Positions 9,524 to 19,982 of a stretch of 64,000 nt of DNA are shown in pieces; position 1 is the stretch's first letter; every line of letters starts with the position of its first letter. The notes beneath the pieces were generated by a model, which had not been told where the DNA came from, did not search any database, and saw only the letters and a program-made list of their open reading frames with translations. A program made the translations under genes and the position numbers. Source of the stretch: Lota lota (taxonomy: Eukaryota > Chordata > Actinopteri > Gadiformes > Lotidae); assembly GCA_026745465.1 (NCBI GenBank), contig JACYXH010000216.1, positions 2,347,501 through 2,411,500 on the forward strand. Direction: 5' to 3'.

Positions 9524-12361
9524 CTCACTTCTGCAAGTCTTGTTTTGGTTATTCCCAATCAACTGGTGTATATTTTACAACACGTCCCCTATAGTGATAT
9601 TTTCTTTATGTGAACACAAGCATACAGAAACAATATAAACCACCCATGGGATGTTTCCTACCTCATTATCGTGTGGGGGAAGTTGGTAGAGAAGCTGTTT
9701 AACTCTCAACTTCTCTCCTGGACTGTTGACGTAAGGAACCTTGTCCTCCGGCAGACAGGAGAAATATAACTGCACCTGGATAAGACAGAGTGGAATACAG
9801 AGGTTATACAACCAAACATCTTTTGACACTATTGGATTTCAGAATCAATAGCTCATCAATATAAAAGCTCTCCCAATCTAGCAAGTGCTCTGGTATTTTC
9901 ATTCCTATATTCTGAAATGGACGCTATCATGGGAGAGAAAAAACAACAACGTGTGATTTTACTTATAACTGTCACAAGGCGAGTTTGGTTAAGGTTTTGG
10001 AGCGTGGCATCAACACTGTCGGACTTGCTCATTTAAAAAACATATATGGCATCTACTTTCTACTTGATACTATGTAGCCTATTATATGCATACATAGCAT
10101 GCATATGTTTCCCAATGGTTTTACGGCTTAGCCGCCAGACAAACGAGTCTCACAGGTGTAGCAGATGATATTTCCAGGGTCCCCGACAACATTCAAGTAT
10201 AGCCGAGACGTGAACGGAAGTTATTCTCCGTTCACAAAAAGGTCCCTTCTGGCAGGATTTTTTTGTGTGTAAAGTTGACCATGGTTATCATAACAATATA
10301 TAACGTGAGACAGTAATGTATTAACCTGGAGCCCACTCATGGGTAAACCAAACTGTTTTTATGAACCTTGGAAAAGATTTCGGATGACTAGTAGGTTCAT
10401 TTGCGTCGAGACTCGGTCTAGTACGTGTCTATTCATCATGTATATTGGATCGGGCCGGTGAAATGCGAGGGATTGAGCTTCCCTAGATGAGCTGCTGGCT
10501 CATTGGCTGTGTTTGAAGCAGACATTATTTGCCCATTACTCAGACCCTCTCACTGGGAACTGTCATAACTAAATGAGTTATTTTCCTTTGATACAAGTCG
10601 AAACCCAGCTGGATGAAATCAGTATGAATAAACAAATGGTGTGTAATTCATCGCAGAGAAGCAGACAAGGCTTTGTGATGGAGGATTTGTTATGTACTGC
10701 CTCTCTATACTGACAGGACAAAGCTGGCTGTCTCCGTAGTGTCTCAGTGGCACTTTGACCCTGGAGGGGTGGGGGTGGATGGGGGACCCGGCCACTGAGG
10801 GGGCTATCCTTTACGAGGGTCAGGGGGGGGGGGATCATTACAGCCCGGCAGATAAAGAGGTTGGATGTGTTCCATGGGGGACCCCCTGCTGGTTGTGCTG
10901 TCTAGTGGGGGGTGGGCGTTGGTGGTGGTTGAGGGACAACAGCAATTTAGCTTGACAATTGGCTCAGAGTTTACCCCCCCCCCCCCCCCCCCACCATAAA
11001 TTATGCACATTTTCATGCTGCTATTACCCCCTCATCAGCCTGCCTATGGGAGGGGGCGGGGGGTTGTCATCACACCCGCTCCTCCAACATGATGATCACC
11101 TTTAATGCACAGGGGCCATTCAGCCCTGCAATGGCTGCAGTAAAGGCATTACAGTTGTGACTCACACAAAAGGCTCGCGGATTTGGTCCCAGGGTTCTCT
11201 CTCTGTTATTGGACCACCACCACCCCCCTAACCCCTCCCCCATATACCCTCAACCATCACCCCCCCCTCCCCCCTTTACTTGCCTGTTCACCCCCATCAT
11301 TACTTTCATGTATGTTTACAACAACAAAAAAGAAAAAGCGGCGGTTTTGAATGGAAAGCGAGAGTGAGGGGAGAAACATTAAGATTAAACGTAGAGAAGG
11401 TTCCAGATCACACTAGCTGCCCTGCGGACACACACATCACAGCCCTGCCTGAGTTTGTAGATGAGGAAGGCCCGTTAAGGAAGGCTCTCTCTCCCTCTGG
11501 CTGATCACCACCACCAGCAGTAGGCCTGATCCGCTCTCAAACATCTGCTAACAGATCTCCCATAATGACAACCAGACTGGGCCACACCACAGTTTGTAAA
11601 TAAAAAATACACACATCCTGCCTGTAAGTGGCTCGCGGGGTAGAGCCTGCCAAGTCTGTCTCAAACAAACAAACCTAGCAGAACAGACCTGAAGTATATG
11701 GTTACTATTGTGTCTCCATGAAGCGGCATGAACCTAGAAGAGGCCGTATCTGGGATGTTATTCATGAATGTGCTGAATGTTAGCCTTAAACTGGGCCAGG
11801 GAACTGGGCTACGGAAACTGAGATCAGGGGACTGAATCAGGTCAGTGCTGTTTTTAATTCTCTTATGGGAGACTTCAACAGTCCCCAATTACTGGAGGCT
11901 TCTGGGAAATAAAAAAAATGTGCATGTGAATGCTATCGAATAGGTGACAAAAGACCAAAAAAAGTCAAGAACAATGTGTACTCTTCATTATCTCAATACT
12001 TACCCACTGAACACCCACCCACCCGCAATACCCACCCACTGAATCCCCACTGAAAAGTGACCAGACTTAAAAGTGCTCCCTACTTGCTGACTCCAACACT
12101 TGAGCCTCCTCTTGATCCACATGGCTGAACCGTGTGGGTTGCTATCCTCCATAACGTCGTCACGCTCACCTGTTCAGGCCTGAGGCCGGGCGGCACCCAG
12201 GCATACTCCTCCAGGGCACAGCCGGAGTCGTCGTCGGAGGTGGAGCTGCGCTGGAAGCCGAAGGTCAGCTTGCTGACTTTCTGCTCCATCATCAGGTCTC
12301 GCTGGCGGGCTCCACCCTGGTAGGCGACCCCTGCCGCCACCGCTGAGCTCTCCAAGTTCAT
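3710..12361 (-). CDS. prickle1: prickle1, complete coding span (7 coding exons)
   Basis: Prickle1 is a core planar cell polarity protein that acts with Vangl and antagonises Dishevelled/Frizzled at one side of the cell; it has also been linked to REST/NRSF transport. Seven minus-strand exons (12361-12170, 9775-9662, 7864-7727, 6740-6531, 6143-5957, 5621-4719, 4596-3710) join through GT-AG introns of phases 0,0,0,0,1,1 into 2631 nt, 876 residues plus stop. The order is a PET domain (about 40-145), LIM1 (146-207), LIM2 (213-271), LIM3 (273-335), the [18 protein letters not shown] block, and a C-terminal half with [11 protein letters not shown], an [16 protein letters not shown] basic stretch and a terminal CIIS CaaX box. 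Family members are about 830 residues; the extra length is mainly a longer N-terminus and a Gly-rich insertion. The sequence fits Prickle1 better than Prickle2 or 3. Whether it is the 1a or 1b fish copy is unresolved. Confidence 0.93.
4719..5621 (-). CDS. prickle1: prickle1 coding exon 6 (LIM3 and central region)
   Basis: Phase-1 exon of 903 nt (residues 281-582). The acceptor is TTATTCCAG and the donor GTGAGC. It encodes the rest of LIM3 ([20 protein letters not shown] to [14 protein letters not shown]), the conserved Ser-rich [12 protein letters not shown] block, an acidic [20 protein letters not shown] segment, a poly-Gly run at about residues 472-489, and [20 protein letters not shown]. 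The poly-Gly run, coded by CCN-type repeats near 4997-5047 on the plus strand, is absent from mammalian Prickle1 as I know it. Confidence 0.94.
5957..6143 (-). CDS. prickle1: prickle1 coding exon 5 (LIM2)
   Basis: 62 codons plus one base (residues 219-280 and the first base of Gly281). The acceptor is a C-rich tract ending CAG and the donor is GTAAGG. It encodes [20 protein letters not shown], the LIM2 second finger with [14 protein letters not shown], and the first LIM3 cysteine pair YCEACGGHI. The pyrimidine tract of the acceptor is a run of about 14 C (6146-6159 G on the plus strand), which is unusually homogeneous. Confidence 0.94.
6240..6450 (+). mobile_element. tRNA-derived SINE in prickle1 intron
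   Basis: The plus strand shows an A-box-like TAGTCCATTGGGTAGGGTG and a B-box-like GGCATTCAAACCC, then the SINE body GGCATCCTTGGCCAAGATGC and CCTTACCTGCTTATTAATG with a T-rich degenerate tail. It shares its body motifs with the element at 35.8 kb. It lies antisense to prickle1 in the intron between the LIM1 and LIM2 exons. Confidence 0.65.
6531..6740 (-). CDS. prickle1: prickle1 coding exon 4 (LIM1)
   Basis: 70 codons (residues 149-218), acceptor TATTACAG and donor GTGAGC. It encodes most of LIM1, with the ligands of [12 protein letters not shown], the conserved [20 protein letters not shown], and the start of LIM2 (CSACDE). The first zinc-finger loop reads [12 protein letters not shown], two residues longer than the SRAGPGVCWH form of mammalian Prickle1, so the Cys-to-His spacing is 24 residues. 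Confidence 0.94.
7727..7864 (-). CDS. prickle1: prickle1 coding exon 3 (PET end, first LIM1 ligand)
   Basis: 46 codons (residues 103-148), acceptor TTTGTTCCCCAG and donor GTACGT. It encodes [19 protein letters not shown], then [10 protein letters not shown] and HSVCEH. The final C-E-H supplies the first cysteine of LIM1, and the second cysteine opens the next exon. The intron beyond the donor starts in a short GC-rich repeat of CGGGG units (7691-7712). Confidence 0.93.
8623..8657. repeat. (TGG)n microsatellite
   Basis: About 11-12 uninterrupted TGG units in the prickle1 intron. It is G-rich on the plus strand. Confidence 0.95.
9022..9310. mobile_element. MITE with CTTTCACACAT terminal inverted repeats
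   Basis: The left end GCCTCTTTCACACAT (9022-9036) matches the reverse complement of the right end ATGTGTGAAAGGGGC (9296-9310) with one mismatch. A further internal copy GCGCCCTTTCACACATGGC lies at 9128-9146. The 289-bp body is noncoding. Size and end structure fit a nonautonomous DNA transposon; superfamily and target duplication are not resolved. Confidence 0.7.
9182..9196 (+). promoter_or_regulatory. CTCF-like motif inside the MITE
   Basis: CCAGCAGATGGCGGT fits the vertebrate CTCF core (CCASYAGRKGGCRSY) at every position. It lies inside the MITE at 9022-9310, in the prickle1 intron between coding exons 2 and 3. Confidence 0.45.
9459..9520. repeat. (AC)31 microsatellite
   Basis: 62 bp of uninterrupted AC repeat in the prickle1 intron, about 140 bp beyond the donor of coding exon 2. 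Confidence 0.95.
9662..9775 (-). CDS. prickle1: prickle1 coding exon 2 (PET domain)
   Basis: 38 codons (residues 65-102) between a CTTATCCAG acceptor and a GTAGGA donor. It encodes [19 protein letters not shown] and [12 protein letters not shown], the most conserved part of the PET domain. The open frame continues into intron on both sides, so the borders were set by the splice sites and by the frame shared with the next exon. Confidence 0.93.
9776..12169 (-). other. prickle1: prickle1 intron 1 (within coding region)
   Basis: GT-AG intron between coding exons 1 and 2. It is unique noncoding sequence with a poly-C run near 10976-10992, G-rich and C-rich tracts around 10760-10960 and 11215-11280, and no recognised exon or transposon. 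Confidence 0.8.
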
Positions 12362-12376
12362 CAGACGCTCCTTTCA
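12170..12376 (-). CDS. prickle1: prickle1 coding exon 1 (start, PET domain N-part)
   Basis: Coding runs 12361-12170 (64 codons, phase 0 end) and ends in CCTGAACAG before a GTGAGC donor. It encodes the PET signature from [25 protein letters not shown] to RPEQ. Upstream, a pyrimidine tract ending CCCTCCCACTAG gives a good acceptor at 12377-12378, leaving only 15 nt of 5'UTR in this exon, so at least one noncoding exon must lie further upstream. The first ATG (12359-12361) has a poor Kozak context (C at -3). The ATG at 12287-12289 (Met25) has A at -3 and G at +4 and matches the usual family N-terminus. Confidence 0.92.
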
Positions 12377-15300
12377 CTAGTGGGAGGGAAACCAGGAGAA
12401 AGGAGAAGGAGGACGTTAGAGCGTCTCGATGATGAACAACGAACTGGTGGGAGTACAGGGAATCCAAGGAAGAGAACGGAGAAAAAGAGGAGAAGTGTGA
12501 TGACGGATACAATGAGGGCAATGGATGGAGAACCTGAGAGAAAGACAGCAGAAAAAAATTAAATGGAGGAAGGATTGAAATAGAGATAGGACCACAGCAT
12601 GACGAGTCATGATGACGTCAACCGGGTTGATGTCAGCATCCTGATCTGTTAGTTTACTATTTTCCTTCCCAGGCACGTTTTTACAACCAGCTCTCGCTAC
12701 CACTGTTTCATGTGGGCCCAAAAACCACCTCCCAGAAATGAGCCATTACAACATATGAGCAAGCCTTACTTAATCCTCCTCTGGTGATGATTCTCCTATA
12801 TAAAGGCACTCATCAAGGGAACCGTACCCTACCATTTCCACAATGGTAGCATGTCCCCAATTTAATTGTTTCCCACGTGCGGCTTTTTGGCCATTTTGAA
12901 GTCATTAAGAAATTCCCGACGCTGCAAGAGGTGACATTCTAGCTCGTTTAAAAGAAGAATAAAACGGATAAACTGGAAACTACAGCAAATGCAGAAATGA
13001 ACACAAATCAACACTCATGGGTTACGATGCCTTTACTGCACATTTCTTGCCAATGCTGCGTTCCACCTGGACACGAGACACTGGCACACTTCAACTAGGC
13101 ACCAGCACACATCCCAAAGGAGCATATTATTGATAATTTCTGTCTCCCGGTATCCTGCCAGGCAGTGCTGGATCCCAGGAGAGGCCCACAGACACATGGG
13201 CTATGGTGATGGCTTGATCATTGGAGCTCGAGGTCTGTAAAAACACCAGGCTGGCCTTGGGCAAAAACAGCCTCCCTGTGGCTACGTCTGCCATATGGGG
13301 AATGTCCACAAGCTCTTTCTCTCTCTCTCTATTCACCTCCCCTCTCTCTTTTTTTGAACTGTTTGTTTTCCAACCTGCTGCTGTTAGTGTCTGACCATCC
13401 TTTCATCTCTCGGACGGATGGAGCTCTGGCAAACAGGTGAAAGAGGGAGAGAGGTAGGGATGGATGGATGGACGGACGGATGGAGAGAGAGAAATGGACA
13501 GGCTCGACTGATCCTCAGCAGGAGACCAACAGGGGAATGCAGGGAGGATGGTACTGCAGAGAGATCAAAGGCTGGCACAGAGTCCTGTGATCTATGTGTG
13601 TCTGACCACACACATTAGCACAAATGCTGAGGATAATGGGCATCACAGTGACACACTAGTGGCACAAAGAAGGCGGCTTGACTTTAAGATGGATTAGTCA
13701 TTTACTCATTATTTGTCCAAAGTGACTTACAGGGAATCCAGATGCATGTCATTAAGGAGCAGGTAGGGGTTAGGTATGTTGGTAGTGGCTGGTAGTCAGC
13801 CACTAGAATACCCATAGATCTAATAAGTAAAGAGGATTAGAGCTTTTCGGTCTGGGAACAAGATAGAGCTGATATTTTGATACCCTTTCCGCATTATCAT
13901 AATCCCACTCAGATTTGCCATACAGTTGAACAAATTCAGTCTTTGCCCTTTCCATTGCTGGATGAGCCACTGATGCACTACTGAGTTCGAGGGTTCATGC
14001 GCAATTCAATTCTAAAAGTCCCCCCCCCCCCCCTCCCCCCCAGGGGCCCCTATGAATCACTGCAGGTTCCCATCCTAACCACTAATGAAATCCTAAATGT
14101 ATTTCCTGCACCGCCTGAGAGACCCGGCTGCACCAGCCAGGCATGGTGGGGAGAACAGGGTGAATGTGTGTCCAGTTGTGGCCATCTCTCATGGGCCACC
14201 GGGCTCTGACTGAGATCAAATAGGGAGCCCTGAGCCAGTGTCCAACAGCCTGTTTCCTACTCCCCTTGTTGGCTTCCACCCCCTATGGATGCCCAGCGCA
14301 CACAGGGCTGCGGGGAAACAGCTGAGAAAGCCCGGACTGCATCGGACTGCAGTCTTTGAAGAACAAGAGAGTGGAGATGGTGGTGGTGGTGGTGGTAGTG
14401 ACCCCCCTCTCTCTAAACATCTCTGCTGTCCCCGTATTGGAATGCCATCCATTTCTACTTCTCTCTGGGAGTGTGCCGGCCCTGTGTCGCACATAAAAAA
14501 CACGGAACAGCCCATGTTTGTGGCAACAGACGTGGATGGACAGGCCTGCAACCGTCCACCCGACACTAACTGTTTGAATTTCTTTGTGGAAGTCACATAC
14601 ACAAGACAAAGAACCACTATGAACACACCGTCAGCTGTATGTTCCTGTGGTAACCAGTGTTCCTTTGCTGCCGCGAGGAATCTTCCTGACATGCATGCCA
14701 GGGGTCCTGGTGGAATCAGGGAATGATTAACTGTCCCACAGGCCAATAGCTACTTCCTAGCCTACACATACCATGCCTAACACGCCAACCTCAAGCCCGC
14801 CTCAAGGACAAGTGAGCCTGCCGTATGCCATGCTAACAACTGGCATATCCACTCGTAAGCCTGCCAACCTTGAGATCCTGACACACGAGAATGATTTACA
14901 GCGGTTGAGGCAGAAGTGGATTCTTCTGTTTTTCCCCCCCAGCTGGTCCAGAACTAATGAATGGCCTTGTGCCACAAAGTATAGAGTCTGGTTGACTTGC
15001 GACGCGTCCCCATCATAACGCCCGCGATGTCTACAAAACAATGGAGCTTTTGTGCGAGTATACACTAGAAGGCATGTTCCGTCAAGAGCACCAGTATTTT
15101 GTCTCCTGTTTAGTCTTTAAGTAATTTTTTTCTTTCTCTCTAATGACGATGTTGTTGTGTTATCTTAACGTGCGCATCGCAAGGAACCCAGATAACCTGT
15201 CTTCCAGGCGACAGCAGCAGGGCGAGGAGCGGAAAAGACACTCTCTTGTTCTACCTAGCTCCTATTGACTTGCAAATGAGACAGAAATAACCTGCCCAGG

Positions 15301-16040
15301 GAAAAAAAAGTGCCCTTGTTCGAGAGCTGCTTGAGTTTCACGTTGGGCGGGTATGTGGCGGTGGGCTAACTATAGGCAGGTTCCACCAGGAGCCCAGACG
15401 CTCTCACAGGAAGGGGCCCCTTACATTTTGTCAGCCACACATGCTTACCTTACGCCTTGCCTTACATTTGTTTGAAAGATGTTGCTATGTGCATGCCCGG
15501 GCCAAGCCTGATGATGCGTCAGGCAGCCAAAGCTCAAGCTCAGAGGAATGTCCAAGTCGAGCTCTTCACCTCAGAAATGCACAGCATTAGCATACATCTG
15601 CATACAGGCTAATTGTTTCCACCTCTCTGAAGTCAGTCTGCACATTTCCTCTCTGACAAAGAAATGGGTTGAGCCAACTGCTTTTCACTTTTGTACTGAC
15701 AAGTCACTGAGTCATCGCCTACGCCGGCATCTAATGCTTGGTTCTTAACAAGGGACCTATGGTTCTTTAAGGTTAGTTTCTTCCACCCTCCACCTCACCA
15801 CATTCTCTCTCTCTCTCTCCCCCCCATGCCCTCCTCCCACACTGGCTAGACCCCTGCAGTCCTGAATGTTTAACAGCCCCTCTCCTTTTGTATAGGTGCT
15901 TGTTAACATGGCTTTGGGAGCTCTGTGCCTGCATAACTGAGTGATCTGCCCCCACAAGGCCAGAGGGTGCTGGGGGTGGGGTGGGTGGATGTGGGGTGGT
16001 AGGATAGGGGGGTGGAGAATGTGGTAAGCAGTTTGTGTGT
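12377..16040 (-). other. prickle1 5' intron, proximal part
   Basis: Because coding exon 1 starts at a clear acceptor, the sequence upstream of it must begin as intron. The stretch holds GA-rich DNA (12390-12580), a SINE tail (13698-13775), a poly-C run near 14020-14040 and unique sequence. The many short open frames lack domains and splice support. Confidence 0.6.
13698..13775 (-). mobile_element. SINE 3'-tail fragment
   Basis: On the minus strand it reads CCCCTACCTGCTCCTTAATG, then ACATGCATCTG, then CTGTAAGTCACTTTGGACAA. These are the shared 3' motifs of teleost tRNA-SINEs, also seen at 35.9 kb. The tRNA-like head is missing or too decayed to recognise. Confidence 0.6.
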
Positions 16041-16041
16041 A

Positions 16042-16043
<2 letters not shown>

Positions 16044-16095
<52 letters not shown>

Positions 16096-16119
16096 TGTGT
16101 GTGTGTGTGTGTGTGTGTC
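16044..16119. repeat. (GT)n microsatellite
   Basis: A GT repeat of about 75 bp with a few interruptions, followed by AT-rich unique DNA to 16.5 kb. Confidence 0.95.
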
Positions 16120-16591
16120 TATGATTAATAATATTGGTTAGTCAATATTATAAGGCATGAATGAAAGGTGCATAATATATGTACATCGGATTTCATTATC
16201 ACATACTCGCAGTACTTTTGTTATTTGTTTTATGACTATTATGTGGCTTTCATCTGGTGACACTCTGACCTATTCATGCACATTAAGGTTAAATATTCAT
16301 CCAAGTTGATCTCATTATTTGATCTGATATGATTCACAACACTTGAGAATGCGCCGATATTGTCATGTTAGAAATGTGATTTCTTATAGCCGGTGGAGTC
16401 GCTGTGAAAACTAACAATGCACACAACCCTAACCCATGCAGAGTCGACACACAAGCCCAAATCCCAACTGATCAATAAATACAGTGGTGGGTGACACTTT
16501 CTAAGCCCACTCGTGAGTTCACTATGTTAACTTGAGCTTCCTAGTTCTAGACACCCGAGTCTTGGCTTAAGAGTGCATTGGGTGGGTGGGT

Positions 16592-16627
<36 letters not shown>
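16592..16627. repeat. poly-G run of 36
   Basis: 36 consecutive G on the plus strand, preceded by GGGT repeats from about 16580. Strong G-quadruplex potential. Homopolymers this long are also prone to sequencing length error. Confidence 0.9.
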
Positions 16628-16628
<1 letters not shown>

Positions 16629-16670
16629 GCAGCTTCTGGTCTGAATTAGGGTCTTTATTCCTCAATGTAG

Positions 16671-16671
16671 T

Positions 16672-16702
<31 letters not shown>

Positions 16703-16708
16703 ACACAT
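16671..16708. repeat. (CA)n microsatellite
   Basis: CA repeat with one TA interruption, 40 bp downstream of the poly-G run. Confidence 0.9.
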
Positions 16709-17472
16709 CCACAGCGAAGCACAGTGCTTAGTGTCAGTTTGGACGCACCCAATGTGTTTGACTTGGCTCACGCTAGCTGGATAGGAGACTTAAAGAGAAA
16801 ACAAGACTTCCTGTTCAAAATGTCTGGGCCTCTTCAAGTTTGAGCACCAATAAGTCGTTTTCTAGAGTAATTTTGGGATGAATCACCAGTTCAAAAGGTC
16901 CATGAGCAGAAAAGGGCACAGCTATCATTGATTTGATGGGAGCCTACATTGTTGTCATGATCTGGGAATTAACACTTGGGCGAGTGAATGGACATTTTTA
17001 ATACCGAATGGAGAGGGAGTGACATCCACTCAGAGAGAGAGAGAGAGAAAGAAAGAGAGACCACCTGCATCTACTGCATGTGTGATGCTGTCACACGATT
17101 TATATCAGACATTTGGACACATTTATATCTGCATTGCCTCAAAAACATTGACACTGGGTTCAGATCTACAATGTGATCTTTGCCTAAAAAATACTGAAAC
17201 ATTAAATAAATTACACAATCTGCAACATAAAGATAACCAGTGCTTACTAATGCAAAACCTTATATACAAATATGTTATAAAATGACAACATTAACAAATA
17301 ATTGCAAAGCACTTCATGCATTTACTTTCAGTATTAACTTGAACTATCCTCTGTTTTAAAGGCTTGTTTTCTAGCACTGCAGTATTTCAGACTCGCTGCC
17401 ACATTCCAATGCAAACTAGATTACGTCTGCTGCAGCCGTGTCCCCACAGCACAGCGCTGCCCGTGCTCTTAC

Positions 17473-17532
17473 CTCAGTGCAGGAGAAGCCTCCCAAACGC
17501 AAGCCGGTCCAGAAAAAGGTTCTTGTCACCCA
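17473..17532 (-). other. candidate noncoding 5' exon of prickle1
   Basis: On the minus strand a 60-nt segment lies between an acceptor-like GGATTTTAG and a strong donor CACTGAG|GTAAGAGC. It is about 5.1 kb upstream of coding exon 1, which needs an upstream partner. The acceptor is only fair, so the donor could instead belong to a first exon that starts further upstream. There is no coding potential to test. Transcript data would settle it. Confidence 0.25.
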
Positions 17533-17579
17533 CTAAAATCCAGTCCTAGATGCTGCTTCAGCCCTGTGAATCCATGCCT

Positions 17580-17648
17580 TCAGTATCTTCCTCCCTCGCT
17601 CTCTTTTTCTGTCTCTCTGACTCTATCTCTGTCTCTGTCTCTGTCTCT

Positions 17649-17704
<56 letters not shown>

Positions 17705-17712
17705 TTCTGAGT
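17580..17712. repeat. CT-rich microsatellite
   Basis: TCTCTG units pass into about 50 bp of pure CT. The open frames through it are artefacts of the repeat. Confidence 0.9.
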
Positions 17713-17931
17713 CTGCCTGTTTCCTCAGGTCTAAATCCAGGACACTAGCTCACAGTCCTCACTCGCAGGGTTTGTCAGCACATCTCCGGCCCATATCAAC
17801 ACTAAGATGTTGAAAACCAGGGAGGTGTGTGTGCCAGAGCCAGTGTATGTGTGTCCATTGGTGTGTGTGTTTGTGTGTGTTGATGATGAACCCAACCAGA
17901 TGGCCATCCTACTCTTTACCCCATGACTCCG

Positions 17932-17958
17932 CCCCCCCCCCCCCCCCCCCCCCCCCCC
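17932..17958. repeat. poly-C run of 27
   Basis: 27 consecutive C on the plus strand, followed by C-rich unique DNA. Confidence 0.9.
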
Positions 17959-19312
17959 TCACCTCGTAGACCCCACCCTCTTAACCCCAGCCTGGCCCCC
18001 TTTAACCTCAGCCCAACCAGTCATGGCAGGGTGAGGTTTAATCTCCCCTCTGGCGACCCCTCCCCTCAAACTTCACACATAGAGACGCAGAGGGACCGCC
18101 ACGCTTAAGGAATCGATCAGCGAATGGGGGTGTCAGGTTTTCTTACCGCTAGTCATCCCCTGGTTATTCTCATGCTTTCATATGACAACCTCCCCTCTCT
18201 CCACCCTGCTTCCTTCAACCTTCCTCAATCACCTCCTACTCTTCACACCTCCGTAACTACAGCTGAAAGATGTGGGGAAGCTGCTGAGCACCATTGGTTT
18301 GAGGCTTTTGGGTTACACTTCTCTTCCAATGTGTGAGTGTGTGGAGAAATATAACAACACAAATAGCTACAGATTGGTGCTTGCTGATTAAGGCTAGTCC
18401 AAAGCCAAAATGTGCCATGTGTTCAATTCAGTATGAAAATCAGCCCCTGGTCCCAGGGAGATCCTGGATCTATCTCTGATAATCCCAGACTCTATTGACT
18501 ATAGTCACCATTGATGTCCACCAGGCTTTTGGATGAGATAAGCTTCTGGTCTGTGACCAAATGAATCCCATCTGAAAAAAAGGCTTCATACAAAGCAGTC
18601 AGCGCCCCTTTGGGAGGTTGACTATCAGGTCAGCAATGCTGTAATGCTTCAAGTCTTTGTATTGGATTTTTTAATCGCAAAATCAAAAGGCATGAAATGA
18701 AATCCTTCAGATTCATTTTTAAATCCACAAAAACAAAACGGTTACATCGACAGCGTATGCGCTTAAGGACATACTCTGTGTCTGTCCTTCACTTAAAAGC
18801 TTTATTGGCAAAAGGAAACCATTTACCGGCATGAAAAGACCCGAAATATCGCTGCGGTCCCAGTGTCTCAGCATGCATCATGTACACTCTGAGCCCTTTC
18901 TGTCAGTGCATGAGTCTGGTCTGTTCGAGACCCCCGGGCAGGGGAGGCCAGAGGGGGCGTTTGACCTCTCCCTCTCCTTCACCTCCCCAGGAATGTCAGA
19001 AGGTGAGGCTCTTCCTGTTGTCTGAGAAAACAAAAGGAACCGTTCCGGGTCAAACTCCGGACACTCACACCTTGACTGGTCTTTTGTGTTCCTCTGGTTA
19101 CTTTCTTTACAACAGGCGAGCTTTATAGAAGACACTGTGGTGTTTAAGAGCTGCTGTACGCATGCATGTCCCCCTTTTTTAAAGCCGCGTTGATCCAGCT
19201 GAGGGCTCACATGCGCTGAGGCTTGGAAACAAAGTGTTGCATTTTACAAGGATGTCCAGATTAACATGTTTACAGTCTTGTTTAATTTTTTAACGTTAGC
19301 AGGGATGACGTC

Positions 19313-19315
<3 letters not shown>

Positions 19316-19354
<39 letters not shown>

Positions 19355-19580
19355 AAGGTGTGTGTGTGTCAAAATGTGCATGCTTTCTGTGTGTGTGTAT
19401 GTGTGTGTTTGTGCGTTTGTTTGTATGTGTGTGTGTGTGTGCGTGTGTGTGTGTCTGAAGGTGTGCGTGCATGTTTGTGGGTGTGTGTTAAAGTGTGAAT
19501 AATTTCTGTGTGTGTGTGTGTGTGTGTGCGTTCTTGCATGTGTATGCGTGTGCATGTGAGCGTGTGTATGTGTGTGTGTG
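19316..19580. repeat. GT-rich microsatellite block
   Basis: Several GT tracts separated by short degenerate GT-like spacers over about 265 bp. Confidence 0.9.
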
Positions 19581-19924
19581 CGTGTGAGCTCACTGCCACA
19601 AAGCCATTGTAGCAGCCAAGGCCAGGGAGAGGGGAGGCCTGTTCACAGTAGGAGCCCCCACTCACCACAAGCCTTTGTGTCGGCCCAAAAGACTGGGCAC
19701 TGTACCCCATTAGCAAGTCTTAGAGGGGAGGGGCCACACAACATCCTGCCTATGAGGGGGGGGGACGACCCATGTCAATACAAAAATAACTAACTTTGAC
19801 AATAATTGACAATGTTTGAGTCATGTTTTTAGACAGACTTTTAGGTAGCACTATGTTTGTTTTGCGTTTTGATGGTTGACTGTGTTTTCTCTAATTTATT
19901 TTATTGATGTAAAACATGTCACGT

Positions 19925-19982
19925 TTGACCTGTGTGAAATGTGATATAAATACACTTGACTTACTTACTGACTTACTTAAAG
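19925..19982 (+). mobile_element. LINE-like 3' tail
   Basis: GTGTGAAATGTGATATAAAT followed by ACACTTGACTTACTTACTG resembles the 3' ends of fish L2/CR1-type LINEs (a TGTGAAA-GTG-TATAAATA core with a short tandem tail). No reverse transcriptase remnant is seen upstream, so this would be a heavily 5'-truncated copy. Confidence 0.4.

Larger units (their letters stand above)
4597..9661 (-). other. prickle1: prickle1 introns 2-6
   Basis: Introns at 4597-4718, 5622-5956, 6144-6530, 6741-7726 and 7865-9661, all GT-AG. Intron 6144-6530 holds a SINE. Intron 7865-9661 holds a CA repeat (8372-8416), a poly-C run near 8460, a TGG repeat (8623-8657), a MITE (9022-9310) and a long CA repeat (9459-9520). 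No other gene is seen inside them. Confidence 0.8.
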
